From contig NZ_RQVK01000009.1 of NCBI RefSeq assembly GCF_003992015.1, forward strand, positions 1 to 64,000: DNA of 64,000 bases, read 5' to 3'. Source of the DNA: Veillonella sp. VA137 (GTDB taxonomy: Bacteria; Bacillota; Negativicutes; Veillonellales; Veillonellaceae). A program made the position numbers and the translations under genes. Under the pieces are notes generated by a model that saw only the letters and a program-made list of their open reading frames with translations, was not told the origin of the DNA and made no database searches. This document shows, in pieces, positions 1 through 8,641 of the stretch (position 1 is its first letter; each line of letters starts with the position of its first letter).

Positions 1-24
1 ATGTCTATTTTATTACAAAAAAAG

Positions 25-63
25 AATGTTGGCGGCTACTCTTATATGAGTAGCCCCAACATT
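25..63 (-). terminator. Intrinsic terminator of the first purine permease
   Basis: Inverted repeat AATGTTGG(C)GGCTACT / AGTAGCC(CC)AACATT with a short loop. Read on the minus strand it is followed by a T-rich run (CTTTTTTTG). It lies about 65 bp beyond the stop codon of the minus-strand permease, so it most likely ends that transcript. Confidence 0.8.
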
Positions 64-129
64 TAGTATAGAGCCCTTTGTTTTAAGTAAATTTAACATT
101 CATATGCCTAGTGTTATATTACTATGTAA

Positions 130-1500
130 TTAGCCAAAGAATACATATTTAGCCAATACAATGGCACTCATAACATACACAAACCAGTGTACTTCTTTAT
201 GCTTACCAGTGATGACTTTAATAATTGGATAGATGATTAAACCGGCAGCTACACCGTTTGCAATGCTGTATGTGAAAGGCATTAAAACGATAACTAAGTA
301 GGCAGGGAAACCTTCTGTCCAATCGGAAAAATCAATTTCACGAATGGACTCCATCATCAAAGCACCTACAAGAATTAATACAGGAGCAGTGGCTGCATTC
401 GGTACTAAGGCGATTAATGGAGCAAAGAATAAGGAAAGAATGAACATAAATCCGCAAGTGACAGCAGTTAAACCAGTACGGCCACCAGCACCAACCCCCG
501 CGGCACTTTCAACGAAAGCTGTAATTGTACTAGAACCAAGCAGAGCCCCAAAGCTAACGCCGAGAGAGTCCACAATCATCGCTTTTCCCAAGCCCGGAAA
601 CTTGCCAGCTTTTGGATCGGAAATACCAGCTTTGGCTGTGGTAGCAATCAATGTGCCCATGGAGTCAAATAATTCCACAAAGGTGAACGAGAAAATGATA
701 GTTATAAGCCCAATTTGAAAAGCGGAGCCGATATCTAGCTGCATAAATGCGACTTTGCTGAAATCAGGTATGGCCATAAATGTTAATGTTTCAGGTAGCG
801 TAGCAATACCTGTTACATAGGCGATAATCGATGTGGTAATGACACCTATGAGTAAGGCACCTGTGATGCGGCGCGCCATCAAAGCAGCGGAGAAAAACAA
901 TCCGAATAAAGATAAGAGAACTTCTGGATTTTTAAGATTTCCCAAGCTTAGTAATGTTTCAGAAGCTCCAGGAGCGCCATGACCTTTAGCAGCAATAATA
1001 TCATGCAAGGTGCCTGGTTGTAAGGATAGAGAAATGGTCATTAATCCGGATAGTTTTAAACCGATAATACAGATAAATAAGCCAATACCTACGGTGATAG
1101 CGAACTTTAACGATGCAGGGATCACCTTGATGATAAGTAAACGTATATTTGTTACAGTTAATACAAAGAAGACGAGACCAGATATGAAGACGGCACCTAA
1201 CGCTGTTTGCCATGTTAGTCCCATACCAATAACTACTGTAAAGGAGTAGAATGCTAAGAGCCCTACACCTGGTGCATAGGCTAATGGATAGTTAACAAAT
1301 AGTCCCATAATCATAGTAACCAAACCACCACCTAAAGCAGTAGCGATTAATACGGCATCTCTGTCCATTCCAGCCAATCCTAATAAGTTAGGCGCTAGTA
1401 GCAAAATATATGCCATGGTAATAAATGTGGTGAGACCAGCGAGGATCTCTGTGCGAACTGAGGTGTTCCGCTCTTTCAGTGCGAATAACCTTTCTAACAT
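130..1500 (-). CDS. NCS2-family purine permease (AzgA-like), copy 1
   Basis: Predicted inner-membrane nucleobase permease of the NCS2 family, AzgA-like branch (PbuG/PbuO/AdeP/GhxP relatives), which import adenine, guanine or hypoxanthine with protons. The 456-residue protein has many hydrophobic segments. It carries family motifs LFDSMGTLIA in the middle and VGAGGRTGLTAV in the C-terminal half. The start is placed at the ATG beginning MLERLF because GGAGGAGG stands just upstream; a longer open frame reaches 1590 but without such a site. It is a close paralogue, of the same length, of the next gene, and each has its own promoter and terminator. A guanine deaminase lies 4 kb away, which fits purine salvage. 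Which base it carries cannot be told from sequence. Confidence 0.9.
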   Translation of the reverse strand: MLERLFALKERNTSVRTEILAGLTTFITMAYILLLAPNLLGLAGMDRDAVLIATALGGGLVTMIMGLFVNYPLAYAPGVGLLAFYSFTVVIGMGLTWQTALGAVFISGLVFFVLTVTNIRLLIIKVIPASLKFAITVGIGLFICIIGLKLSGLMTISLSLQPGTLHDIIAAKGHGAPGASETLLSLGNLKNPEVLLSLFGLFFSAALMARRITGALLIGVITTSIIAYVTGIATLPETLTFMAIPDFSKVAFMQLDIGSAFQIGLITIIFSFTFVELFDSMGTLIATTAKAGISDPKAGKFPGLGKAMIVDSLGVSFGALLGSSTITAFVESAAGVGAGGRTGLTAVTCGFMFILSLFFAPLIALVPNAATAPVLILVGALMMESIREIDFSDWTEGFPAYLVIVLMPFTYSIANGVAAGLIIYPIIKVITGKHKEVHWFVYVMSAIVLAKYVFFG

Positions 1501-1536
1501 AGTAAAACCTCCTCCTCTATAACAAATTATGTTTAC

Positions 1537-1545
1537 ATTATAGCA
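1537..1545 (-). promoter_or_regulatory. Extended -10 promoter of purine permease copy 1
   Basis: On the minus strand TGCTATAAT, a perfect extended -10 element, lies about 37 bp before the start codon. No good -35 box is seen, which extended -10 promoters tolerate. No purine riboswitch aptamer is recognisable in the short leader. Confidence 0.6.
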
Positions 1546-1642
1546 TAGCAACCATGAGAAAAAAAGATAGTTGATAAAAATTTGTGACAAAAATCACATA
1601 ATTGAGAGTTGATATACATAGGATAGAAAGGGACGGAATAAA

Positions 1643-1692
1643 ATAGGCATATATGGGTAGAATATAATGTAATTCATACCATATATGCCTAT
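1643..1692 (-). terminator. Terminator of purine permease copy 2
   Basis: Perfect 14-bp inverted repeat (ATAGGCATATATGG / CCATATATGCCTAT) with a 22-nt loop. On the minus strand it is followed by TTTTATT. It separates the two permease transcription units. Confidence 0.7.
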
Positions 1693-1723
1693 ACTTATTT
1701 AGTTGAGTGTTAATGAGAATCGA

Positions 1724-3094
1724 TTAATCAAAGAATACATATTTTGCTAATACGATAGTCCCTAATACGTACATGAACCAATGCACATCTTTATGACGGC
1801 CAGTGATACATTTCATCAACGGATATACGATGAGACCTGCTGCTACACCATTGGCGATGCTGTATGTGAAAGGCATCAACACAATAACTAAATAGGCAGG
1901 GAAACCTTCTGTCCAGTCAGAGAAATCAATTTCACGGATAGCCTCCATCATCAAGGCGCCTACCAAAATCAGTACAGGAGCTGTAGCTGCATTGGGAACT
2001 AATGCGATTAATGGAGCAAAGAATAAACAAAGGATGAACATGATACCACAAGTGACAGCTGTCAATCCTGTACGACCACCAGCGCCAACGCCGGCAGCAC
2101 TTTCAACGAAAGCCGTAATCGTACTAGAACCAAGCATAGCACCAAAACTTACACCTAGTGAATCCACAATCATCGCTTTACCAAGACCAGGGAACTCCCC
2201 TTTTTTAGGATCCGCAATGCCAGCTTTGGAGGCGGTAGCAATTAAGGTACCCATGGAGTCGAATAGTTCAACGAAAGTAAAAGAGAAGATAATGGTTACA
2301 AGACCTACTTGGAAAGCAGAGGGAATGTCTAGTTCCATAAACGCAATCTTACTGAAGTCTGGAATCGCCATAATGCTTAGAGAATCTGGTAAGCTAGCGA
2401 TACCGGTAGCATAGGCAATGATGGATGTGACGATGACACCAATCAATAGAGCTCCTGTTACTCGACGAGCCATCAAAGCGGCGGAGAAAAATAAAGAGAA
2501 TAGGGATAAGAGAACTTCTGGATTGCCTAAGTTACCTAATGTTAATAAGGTTTCTGATGCGGCAGGTGCTCCATGACCTTTGGCAGTCACAATATCGTTC
2601 AATGTGCCGGGCTGCAAAGATAAGGCGATGGTCATAAGACCAGATAGTTTTAAACCAATGATACAAATGAATAAGCCGATACCTACGGTAATGGCAATTT
2701 TTAAAGAAGACGGAATAGCCTCAATGATAAGTTGACGAATTTTAGTTAACGTCAGTACAAGAAAGACGAGTCCAGAAATAAATACAGCACCTAATGCTGT
2801 TTGCCAGGTTAATCCCATGCCAAGGACCACGGTAAAAGAATAGAAGGCCAATAGACCAACACCAGGCGCCAAAGCGATAGGATAATTAACAAACAGTCCC
2901 ATGGCGATAGTGACTAAACCGCCCCCTAAGGCTGTAGCAATTAATACAGCATCTTTGTCCATACCCGCTAAGCTTAGCAAGTTGGGTGCCAATAGCAAAA
3001 TATATGCCATGGTAATGAAAGTAGTCAGTCCTGCAAGGACTTCTGTACGGATCGTAGTATTTCGCTCTTTTAGGGCGAATACGCGTTCTAACAT
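1724..3094 (-). CDS. NCS2-family purine permease (AzgA-like), copy 2
   Basis: Second nucleobase/proton symporter of the AzgA-like NCS2 branch, also 456 residues. It aligns with copy 1 end to end without visible gaps and differs at a minority of positions, for instance in the loop after ITVGIG and near the C terminus (KYVFFD against KYVFFG). The same LFDSMGTLIA and VGAGGRTGLTAV motifs are present. The ATG follows AGGAGG at good spacing. Tandem copies with separate promoters suggest duplication followed by divergence in substrate or expression; this is inference. Confidence 0.9.
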   Translation of the reverse strand: MLERVFALKERNTTIRTEVLAGLTTFITMAYILLLAPNLLSLAGMDKDAVLIATALGGGLVTIAMGLFVNYPIALAPGVGLLAFYSFTVVLGMGLTWQTALGAVFISGLVFLVLTLTKIRQLIIEAIPSSLKIAITVGIGLFICIIGLKLSGLMTIALSLQPGTLNDIVTAKGHGAPAASETLLTLGNLGNPEVLLSLFSLFFSAALMARRVTGALLIGVIVTSIIAYATGIASLPDSLSIMAIPDFSKIAFMELDIPSAFQVGLVTIIFSFTFVELFDSMGTLIATASKAGIADPKKGEFPGLGKAMIVDSLGVSFGAMLGSSTITAFVESAAGVGAGGRTGLTAVTCGIMFILCLFFAPLIALVPNAATAPVLILVGALMMEAIREIDFSDWTEGFPAYLVIVLMPFTYSIANGVAAGLIVYPLMKCITGRHKDVHWFMYVLGTIVLAKYVFFD

Positions 3095-3428
3095 GAGAAA
3101 CCTCCTAAATAATTAAATAAAAATGCTCTTTTATTGTAGCATAGAGGAAGTTATAAGGATAGGTTTTCTGATAGAATATATTCAAAAAAATTATAAAAGC
3201 AAGATAATTATATAAAAATAACTAATAAATAAATGAGAAGTACACTGAGAGGTGACATTGGTTTTCAGTGTGTGTAAATATACAGCGAGATATTGTATAT
3301 ATGAGTATAATGCGTGGTAGTTATGCATTTTGCATACTAAATATGTACACAATCTATATAGACAAACTTCGTTGTTATAGATATAATAGAGACTAGGAAT
3401 AAATCCTACTTTTGAAGAGGTATTATCT
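3095..3428. other. Intergenic region between divergent genes
   Basis: It holds the extended -10 of permease copy 2 (TGCTACAAT, minus strand, 3133-3141) and the rrf2 promoter and operator (3359-3408). An isolated palindrome TATGCATTTTGCATA lies around 3322-3337. No RNA gene or ORF is recognised in the rest. Confidence 0.5.
3359..3408 (+). promoter_or_regulatory. Promoter and likely autoregulatory operator of the Rrf2 regulator
   Basis: A -35 box TAGACA (3359-3364), a 17-bp spacer and a -10 box TATAAT (3382-3387) are followed by the palindrome TAGGAATAAATCCTA (3394-3408) over the predicted start of transcription. A dyad at that position before an Rrf2 gene is typical of autorepression. The link to this protein is inference. 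Confidence 0.6.
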
Positions 3429-3845
3429 ATGAAAATTTCTACTAAAGGTCGATATGCATTACGTGTTCTAGTGGACTTAGCAGAACATAGCGTAGATCGG
3501 AATGTATCTATTCGCGAAATGGCGGAGCGCCAAAGAATTTCTGATAAATATTTAGAAGGAATTGTAGCACGATTGAGTGCGGCAGGATATGTAAAAAGTG
3601 TGCGTGGTAAATACGGTGGCTATCAATTAACCAAAGAACCAAAAGAGTATACAGTGTATGATATTCTTGCGGCTACAGAAGATTCCATTGCCGTTGTGGC
3701 TTGTTTAGAGGAAGAAGTGAACACATGTCCAATGAGCGATGGATGCCGTACATTACCATTATGGGAGCATTTACAAAATCATTTACGCGAGTACATGCAA
3801 AGTTTAACATTACAGGATGTCATCGACCGACATTTCTCAGTGTAA
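3429..3845 (+). CDS. Rrf2-family transcriptional regulator (IscR/CymR-like)
   Basis: DNA-binding regulator of the Rrf2 family, 138 residues. The N-terminal winged helix covers about residues 1-70, with the family signature KYLEGIVARLSAAGYVKSV at 40-58 and the wing GKYGGYQL. Three cysteines, Cys92, Cys100 and Cys106, fall where IscR holds its [2Fe-2S] cluster (Cys92, 98, 104), so an iron-sulfur or redox sensor is plausible. The first spacing is wider than in IscR. No isc or suf genes lie in the window, so the regulon is unknown. The ATG follows GAAGAGG. The MarR gene begins about 25 bp downstream and may be co-transcribed. Confidence 0.85.
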   Translation: MKISTKGRYALRVLVDLAEHSVDRNVSIREMAERQRISDKYLEGIVARLSAAGYVKSVRGKYGGYQLTKEPKEYTVYDILAATEDSIAVVACLEEEVNTCPMSDGCRTLPLWEHLQNHLREYMQSLTLQDVIDRHFSV

Positions 3846-3873
3846 GCATTGAAAAGGGTAAGGGAAGTTGAAA

Positions 3874-4320
3874 GTGAAAAAAGAGAAAGAAAGATTAGAC
3901 GTAGAAACCCATGTGGGGTTTCCTTTGTATGCAGCAGCTAAAGAAGTGTTTCGGGCATGCCAACCAGAATTGACTAAGGTTGGGTTGACCTATACGCAAT
4001 ATTTAGTGATGTCTGTTATTTGGGAATTGAAAAGCGTGAATTTAAAAGCTATTGGAACTCGATTGTTCCTAGATTCCGGAACATTAACACCATTGTTAAG
4101 GAAACTAGAATTAAAAGGATTCATTGTACGTGAGCGGGTAAAAGAGGATGAGCGTTCCATGGAGATTACTTTAACAGCAAAGGGACAATCATTGCAGAAA
4201 AAGGTTCGCCACATTCCTGAGTTAATTGAGGTAAACATTGGCTTATCACCTGATGACCTACAAGTATTGCAAAGCTTATTGTACAAAGTACTACATAATG
4301 TAAAAGGCTATAAAATCTAA
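3874..4320 (+). CDS. MarR-family regulator (OhrR-like, without the usual sensing cysteine)
   Basis: Winged-helix MarR-family regulator of about 148 residues. GTG at 3874 is preferred because AGGGA sits 8 bp upstream; TTG at 3868 lies too close to it. The order of motifs resembles OhrR: an N-terminal helix ending VGFPLYAAAKE, then LTYTQYLVMSVIWE, the recognition helix region LDSGTLTPLLRKLE, and the wing VKEDERSMEITLTAKG. In OhrR the equivalent first motif contains the peroxide-reactive cysteine (LCFLLYAS in Bacillus); here that position is Gly. A cysteine ten residues later (FRACQPEL) is the only nearby alternative. It follows the Rrf2 gene closely. Its target is unknown; the divergence from OhrR makes organic-peroxide sensing doubtful. 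Confidence 0.8.
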   Translation: MKKEKERLDVETHVGFPLYAAAKEVFRACQPELTKVGLTYTQYLVMSVIWELKSVNLKAIGTRLFLDSGTLTPLLRKLELKGFIVRERVKEDERSMEITLTAKGQSLQKKVRHIPELIEVNIGLSPDDLQVLQSLLYKVLHNVKGYKI

Positions 4321-4343
4321 TTAAACTTACTTGTAAGGTGAGT

Positions 4344-4380
4344 AGAGGATTGTTGATACCACATCAACTATCCTCTATTT
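4344..4380 (+). terminator. Terminator after the MarR gene
   Basis: Hairpin AGAGGATTGTTGAT / ATCAACTATCCTCT with a 5-nt loop and one mismatch, followed by ATTTTTATTT. It belongs to a family of similar terminators repeated through the window. Confidence 0.8.
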
Positions 4381-4407
4381 TTATTTCTTCAAATCCAGAG
4401 GGGTTTG

Positions 4408-4435
4408 TTGGACCAAGTAGTAGATATGTTACAAT
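4408..4435 (+). promoter_or_regulatory. Promoter of the MFS transporter
   Basis: TTGGAC, a 16-bp spacer and TACAAT preceded by TGT (extended -10), 36 bp before the start codon. Confidence 0.5.
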
Positions 4436-4471
4436 AAGGTTAAAATTTGAAGTTAGTAGAGGATGTGAAAT

Positions 4472-5677
4472 ATGAAACGATTACAACAAACAGGGATGGT
4501 AGCAGTGTGGATTCTCACGATAGGAATGTCGCTGCTAGCCATTTGCTATACAATGATTATTCCTTTTCTTCCCGTATACCTGTTAGAACTGGGAGTGGAA
4601 CAGGAACACTTAGCCCTTTGGTCGGGCTTGTCATTTTCTATTTCTTTTTTTATTGCAGCGATTATGGCTCCCGTATGGGGGCGATTGGCAGATCAGCATG
4701 GAAAGAAGCTCATGGCAGTCCGGGCAGGGATTTTAATTGGCGTTTCCTATTTATGGAGCGCCTTTGTACAAGATGAATATCAATTTTTATTAGTGCGTGC
4801 GTTTCAAGGCTTTGCCAATGGATTTATGCCAGCCGCCATGACCATGGTATCGTTGTCGGTGCCGAAGGAACGAGTGGGCACCGCGATGGGTATCTTTCAG
4901 ATGGGATTAGTTCTAGGGAATACAGTGGGCCCCTTAACCGGTGGATTAACAGAATTAGCGGTAGGGATGCGTCCTGTGTTTATAGTGGCGGGCATTACCT
5001 TATTTATCGTTACCGCCGCCATCGCCATCTTTGTGAAAGAACCACAGGTTGAAAGTGTAGCCCCAGTGAAAGTTACTTCTTTTAAAGAAGATTTACAAGA
5101 GGCGAAACGAAATAAGGTATTGCTCCATATTTTAGGGTTATATTTTCTAGTGCAATCTGTCATGCTCATGCTACAACCTATCGTGGCCATTTATGTGGGC
5201 GAATTAAAAGGTTCCATGGAAGGGGCTGCCATGTTAGCAGGGTCTATTCTCAGTGGTGGCGGTGTGATGGGTATGATTATGACTAATGTGTGGGCGGCTT
5301 ATGGACAACGACGAGGATACTTTAAGGTTATCTCGTATGGGTTGTTGGGTACGGGAACCGTATTATTATTGCAAAGTTTACCATTTGGCCTATGGTGGTT
5401 TGGGGCATTGCAACTACTCATAGGAGTGTTCATTGTGGGTATCTTTCCATCCCTTGGATCTGCTATGACAGTGAATACCGATCCGTCAGTGCGTGGTCGA
5501 GTATTTGGGCTAGCCACGACATCGCAGCAATTGGGAAATATGATGGGCCCTTTATTTGCTAGCATAGTGGCGACCTATTGGGGTACCTCATATGTATTCC
5601 TCGTAGCAGGTATAGGGATGATGATCATTGGCTCTTTAGTATTGAAAGTCCATGGAAATCGCCCGAACATTCTATAA
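4472..5677 (+). CDS. MFS transporter, multidrug-efflux type
   Basis: Twelve-helix major facilitator superfamily permease of 401 residues, probably a proton-driven drug or metabolite exporter. The loop between helices 2 and 3 has motif A (GRLADQHGKKLM), and helix 5 has GNTVGPLTGG, close to motif C of drug:H+ antiporters. The ATG follows AGAGGATG. It is a single-gene unit behind its own promoter, and the MarR gene upstream ends in a terminator. MarR proteins often control neighbouring efflux pumps, so regulation by the upstream MarR is possible but unproven. The substrate cannot be deduced. Confidence 0.85.
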   Translation: MKRLQQTGMVAVWILTIGMSLLAICYTMIIPFLPVYLLELGVEQEHLALWSGLSFSISFFIAAIMAPVWGRLADQHGKKLMAVRAGILIGVSYLWSAFVQDEYQFLLVRAFQGFANGFMPAAMTMVSLSVPKERVGTAMGIFQMGLVLGNTVGPLTGGLTELAVGMRPVFIVAGITLFIVTAAIAIFVKEPQVESVAPVKVTSFKEDLQEAKRNKVLLHILGLYFLVQSVMLMLQPIVAIYVGELKGSMEGAAMLAGSILSGGGVMGMIMTNVWAAYGQRRGYFKVISYGLLGTGTVLLLQSLPFGLWWFGALQLLIGVFIVGIFPSLGSAMTVNTDPSVRGRVFGLATTSQQLGNMMGPLFASIVATYWGTSYVFLVAGIGMMIIGSLVLKVHGNRPNIL

Positions 5678-5795
5678 GTTGATAGACGGTATACACTAAG
5701 TGTGATATAATTCACTCATACAAAGCATGCTACATGCGCATACTATTGTGAACTTCATACGGTAATTGTATAAGGTTATACACGGAGGTGGTTCT

Positions 5796-7073
5796 ATGCA
5801 AGACACATTGATTTTGAAAGGACATATTCTGCACACACCGAGTCCAACACAGTTGGTAGCTATATCACATGGATATATTGTAGCTGTAGATGGTGTGGTT
5901 GTGTACTGTGGTAAAACTTTGCCAAGTTCTTATGAGGGATTGCCTGTAGTTGACTATGGAGACCAACTTATCATTCCGGGTTTTGTAGATACCCATGCCC
6001 ATGCACCACAATATTGTAATCGTGGTCTTGGTATGGATAAAGAGTTATTACCTTGGCTTGAGACGTATACATTTCCAGAGGAAACGAAGTTTAACGATCC
6101 AGAGTATGCCCGTCTAGTATATAGTGCTTTTGTGCGTGATCTATGGCGACATGGTACTACCCGTAGTATTCTCTTTGGTACGATCCACAAGGACAGCACA
6201 GTAGTGTTGATGAAACTATTGGAAGAAGCGGGGTTATCTGCGTTAGTAGGCAAGGTGAATATGGATCGAAATAGCCCAGACTTCCTGATTGAGACTACGG
6301 AACAGTCGTTAGCAGATACGAAAGCTTGGTTGGAAGCATCGAAATCATTTGGACCCCTTGTGAAACCGATTATTACACCGCGTTTCGTGCCGTCCTGTAC
6401 AAGTGAACTGATGCGAGGATTAGGGGAACTGGCCAAGGAATACGATGTGCCGGTACAATCGCATTTGTCTGAAAATTATGGGGAAATTGAATGGGTATCA
6501 GCGTTGCATCCTGAATCAGATAGTTATACCGATGTGTATTATGAACATCAACTGATGGGACAGACTCCAACGGTAATGGCCCATTGCATTCATTTGAGTG
6601 ATGAAGAGATGGATCGCATGGAAGAAACGCAGACGATGGTGTCTCATTGTCCTTACTCTAACGTCAATTTATCCAGCGGTATTGCACCGATTCGTAAACT
6701 CTTAGAACATCATATCCCAGTGGGATTAGGATCAGACATTTCAGGGGGACATGCAGTGTCCATGGCGAAAGTGTTGATGGAAGCCATTGGCTTATCTAAA
6801 ATGAAATGGGTAGAAGTAGACAATCAATATGCACCATTGACCTTAAGAGAAGCTTTCTACTTAGCCACTAAGGGTGGAGGAACATTCTTTGGTAAGGTAG
6901 GTAGCTTTGAAGAAGGCTATGAGTTAGATGCTCTTATCATCGACGATACGTCTATGTTTGATGCCAATGAACGGTCTTTAGAAGAGCGATTGGAGCGATG
7001 GATATATATCGGTGATGATCGTCATATTATGAAACGCTATGTGGCGGGTCGCTTAGTAGAAGAACCAAAATAA
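5796..7073 (+). CDS. guaD: Guanine deaminase (amidohydrolase superfamily)
   Basis: Zinc amidohydrolase that converts guanine to xanthine and ammonia. The 425-residue protein starts at the ATG behind GGAGGTG; a TTG-started frame from 5766 lacks a ribosome site. Metal ligands match the family: His67 and His69 in PGFVDTHAHAPQY, His223 in SHLSENYGEIEW, His263 in MAHCIHLS and Asp314 in GLGSDISGG. The His263-Asp314 distance of 51 is the same as in the animal enzymes. It is a cytosolic single-gene unit ending at a strong bidirectional terminator. With the two purine permeases upstream it suggests guanine uptake and salvage or use as a nitrogen source. Confidence 0.88.
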   Translation: MQDTLILKGHILHTPSPTQLVAISHGYIVAVDGVVVYCGKTLPSSYEGLPVVDYGDQLIIPGFVDTHAHAPQYCNRGLGMDKELLPWLETYTFPEETKFNDPEYARLVYSAFVRDLWRHGTTRSILFGTIHKDSTVVLMKLLEEAGLSALVGKVNMDRNSPDFLIETTEQSLADTKAWLEASKSFGPLVKPIITPRFVPSCTSELMRGLGELAKEYDVPVQSHLSENYGEIEWVSALHPESDSYTDVYYEHQLMGQTPTVMAHCIHLSDEEMDRMEETQTMVSHCPYSNVNLSSGIAPIRKLLEHHIPVGLGSDISGGHAVSMAKVLMEAIGLSKMKWVEVDNQYAPLTLREAFYLATKGGGTFFGKVGSFEEGYELDALIIDDTSMFDANERSLEERLERWIYIGDDRHIMKRYVAGRLVEEPK

Positions 7074-7085
7074 TTTACATATACA

Positions 7086-7126
7086 AATAGAGGAACGTTG
7101 ATCATGTTGGTCAACGTTCCTCTATT
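7086..7126. terminator. Bidirectional terminator between guaD and the histidine kinase gene
   Basis: Perfect 16-bp stem AATAGAGGAACGTTGA / TCAACGTTCCTCTATT with a 9-nt loop, between convergent genes. The core GAGGAACGTTG recurs at 20943 and 29535. Confidence 0.85.
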
Positions 7127-7216
7127 GTATATACAGTATTTTGTTACAGTGCCTTACTGACTATGTATGTGTTGTTAGATATATCTCTGTATTAGGGGGA
7201 ATACGGGTCAGAGATT

Positions 7217-8638
7217 CTATACCTTCGTTTCCGGATCTGTATCCATCTCGGATTGTATAGGTAAATGGAATCCAAAGACGGTGCGTACGTCTGGTGCGCT
7301 TTCTACTTCTAACGTACCTTCATGGAGTTGTACAACATTTTGTACAAAGAAGAGTCCAAGTCCGAGACCTTTGTTTTCTTTTGACGTACGAGAGGGGTCT
7401 ACTTGGTACAAGCGGTCCCAAATCATAGGAATGCTTTCAGGAGGGATGCCGATACCATCATCTTGGACGAAGATACGAATCGTATCACCTAAGGAAACTT
7501 CAAAATGGATGGAATGATGAGCAAATTTGAAGGCATTATCCAACAGATTGGCCATCGCTTGTTGTAATAAGATTTGATTACCATGTACAACGATGGAGGG
7601 ATCAATATGGCTAGTGAAGGTCAGTCCCTTATCCTGACTCAAGCGAGCATAGGTAGAGGCTAGTTGTTGTGCTACCTCTGAAAGGGGAACTGGTACCTTA
7701 TCGATATTGGTTAAACTATCTAGGCGTGCTATTTCTAGTAATTGGGATACCATATCAGCCATGCCCTTACTTTGGACGAAAATATTTTGAAAGCTTTCCT
7801 TAGCTTCTTCTAAAGAAGACACATATTGGCGGGCGTAATCACTTTCTGCTTGGATGACAGCGATAGGAGTGCGCAACTCATGGGATATATCGGAATTAAA
7901 TCGTTTCTCTCGATTCGATGCCTCTTCCAAGCTACTGAGCATATGGTTGAAAGTAGATGCCAACTGATACATGGTATCTCCCGATTGAGGGATATTTTCA
8001 ATCCGTTCCGACAAATCTCGTTTCAATGAAATTTGTTCTGCTAAGCTTGTTACGGTGCGCACTGGTTTTAAACCACGCTGGATAATCCAATATCCACCAA
8101 TGGTGGCAACAGTGACGAATAAGATGCCTCCTAGCAATAAAGCTAGGAACATATTGTTTGATTTTCTATCTAGAAAACTCATGGGCACAACGCCACGAAT
8201 GTAGCCTTGTACACCAATTTGATGATGGATAGGAGCATCATAATACAAGAAAGAGTGAGCATCTTGGTTGACTTCGGTGATACCATCAAAAGAAGGTGGC
8301 GTATTTTTAGGGAATCGGTCTGGTGGATTACCTCGTAAGATGATGCCGTCATGGGAGTAGACCAACAGAAAGATACCCTCATCAAAAGGTTTGTATTTTT
8401 TTGGATGATTAGCAGCCTCAATGACTTTTTGTTGCAAGTCTGTACGCATTTCGTTTTGATCCCAAATGTGGGTAAATTGCATTACGAATGTAGCAAGGAG
8501 CCCAATCATCAGCAAGAGAAAGATAGAATACCAACTAGTGATCTTATACACCAAAGGAACACGTAATAGAACGGCCTCTATAGGATGCCATATAGGCTGT
8601 ATGATATCATGGTACATACGATTGACGATAGAGCGCAT
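7217..8638 (-). CDS. Sensor histidine kinase of a two-component system
   Basis: Membrane sensor kinase of 473 residues. Two transmembrane segments (about residues 30-52 and 162-185) flank an extracytoplasmic domain of about 110 residues, followed by HAMP, then the H-box SDISHELRTPIAVIQAE (phosphorylated His near residue 254), the N-box NLLDNAFKF, the G1 box DDGIGIP and the G2 region GLGLGLFF. The order and length resemble the BaeS/CusS/ArlS type paired with OmpR-like regulators. The ATG lies 3 bp after the stop of the response-regulator gene, so the two are translationally linked. The signal sensed is unknown, and no neighbouring gene points to it. Confidence 0.9.
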   Translation of the reverse strand: MRSIVNRMYHDIIQPIWHPIEAVLLRVPLVYKITSWYSIFLLLMIGLLATFVMQFTHIWDQNEMRTDLQQKVIEAANHPKKYKPFDEGIFLLVYSHDGIILRGNPPDRFPKNTPPSFDGITEVNQDAHSFLYYDAPIHHQIGVQGYIRGVVPMSFLDRKSNNMFLALLLGGILFVTVATIGGYWIIQRGLKPVRTVTSLAEQISLKRDLSERIENIPQSGDTMYQLASTFNHMLSSLEEASNREKRFNSDISHELRTPIAVIQAESDYARQYVSSLEEAKESFQNIFVQSKGMADMVSQLLEIARLDSLTNIDKVPVPLSEVAQQLASTYARLSQDKGLTFTSHIDPSIVVHGNQILLQQAMANLLDNAFKFAHHSIHFEVSLGDTIRIFVQDDGIGIPPESIPMIWDRLYQVDPSRTSKENKGLGLGLFFVQNVVQLHEGTLEVESAPDVRTVFGFHLPIQSEMDTDPETKV

Positions 8639-8641
8639 AGA

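Noticed and set aside
1501..1723. Purine riboswitch before the permeases
   Set aside because: No three-way junction with the conserved core; the promoter lies close to the start codon.
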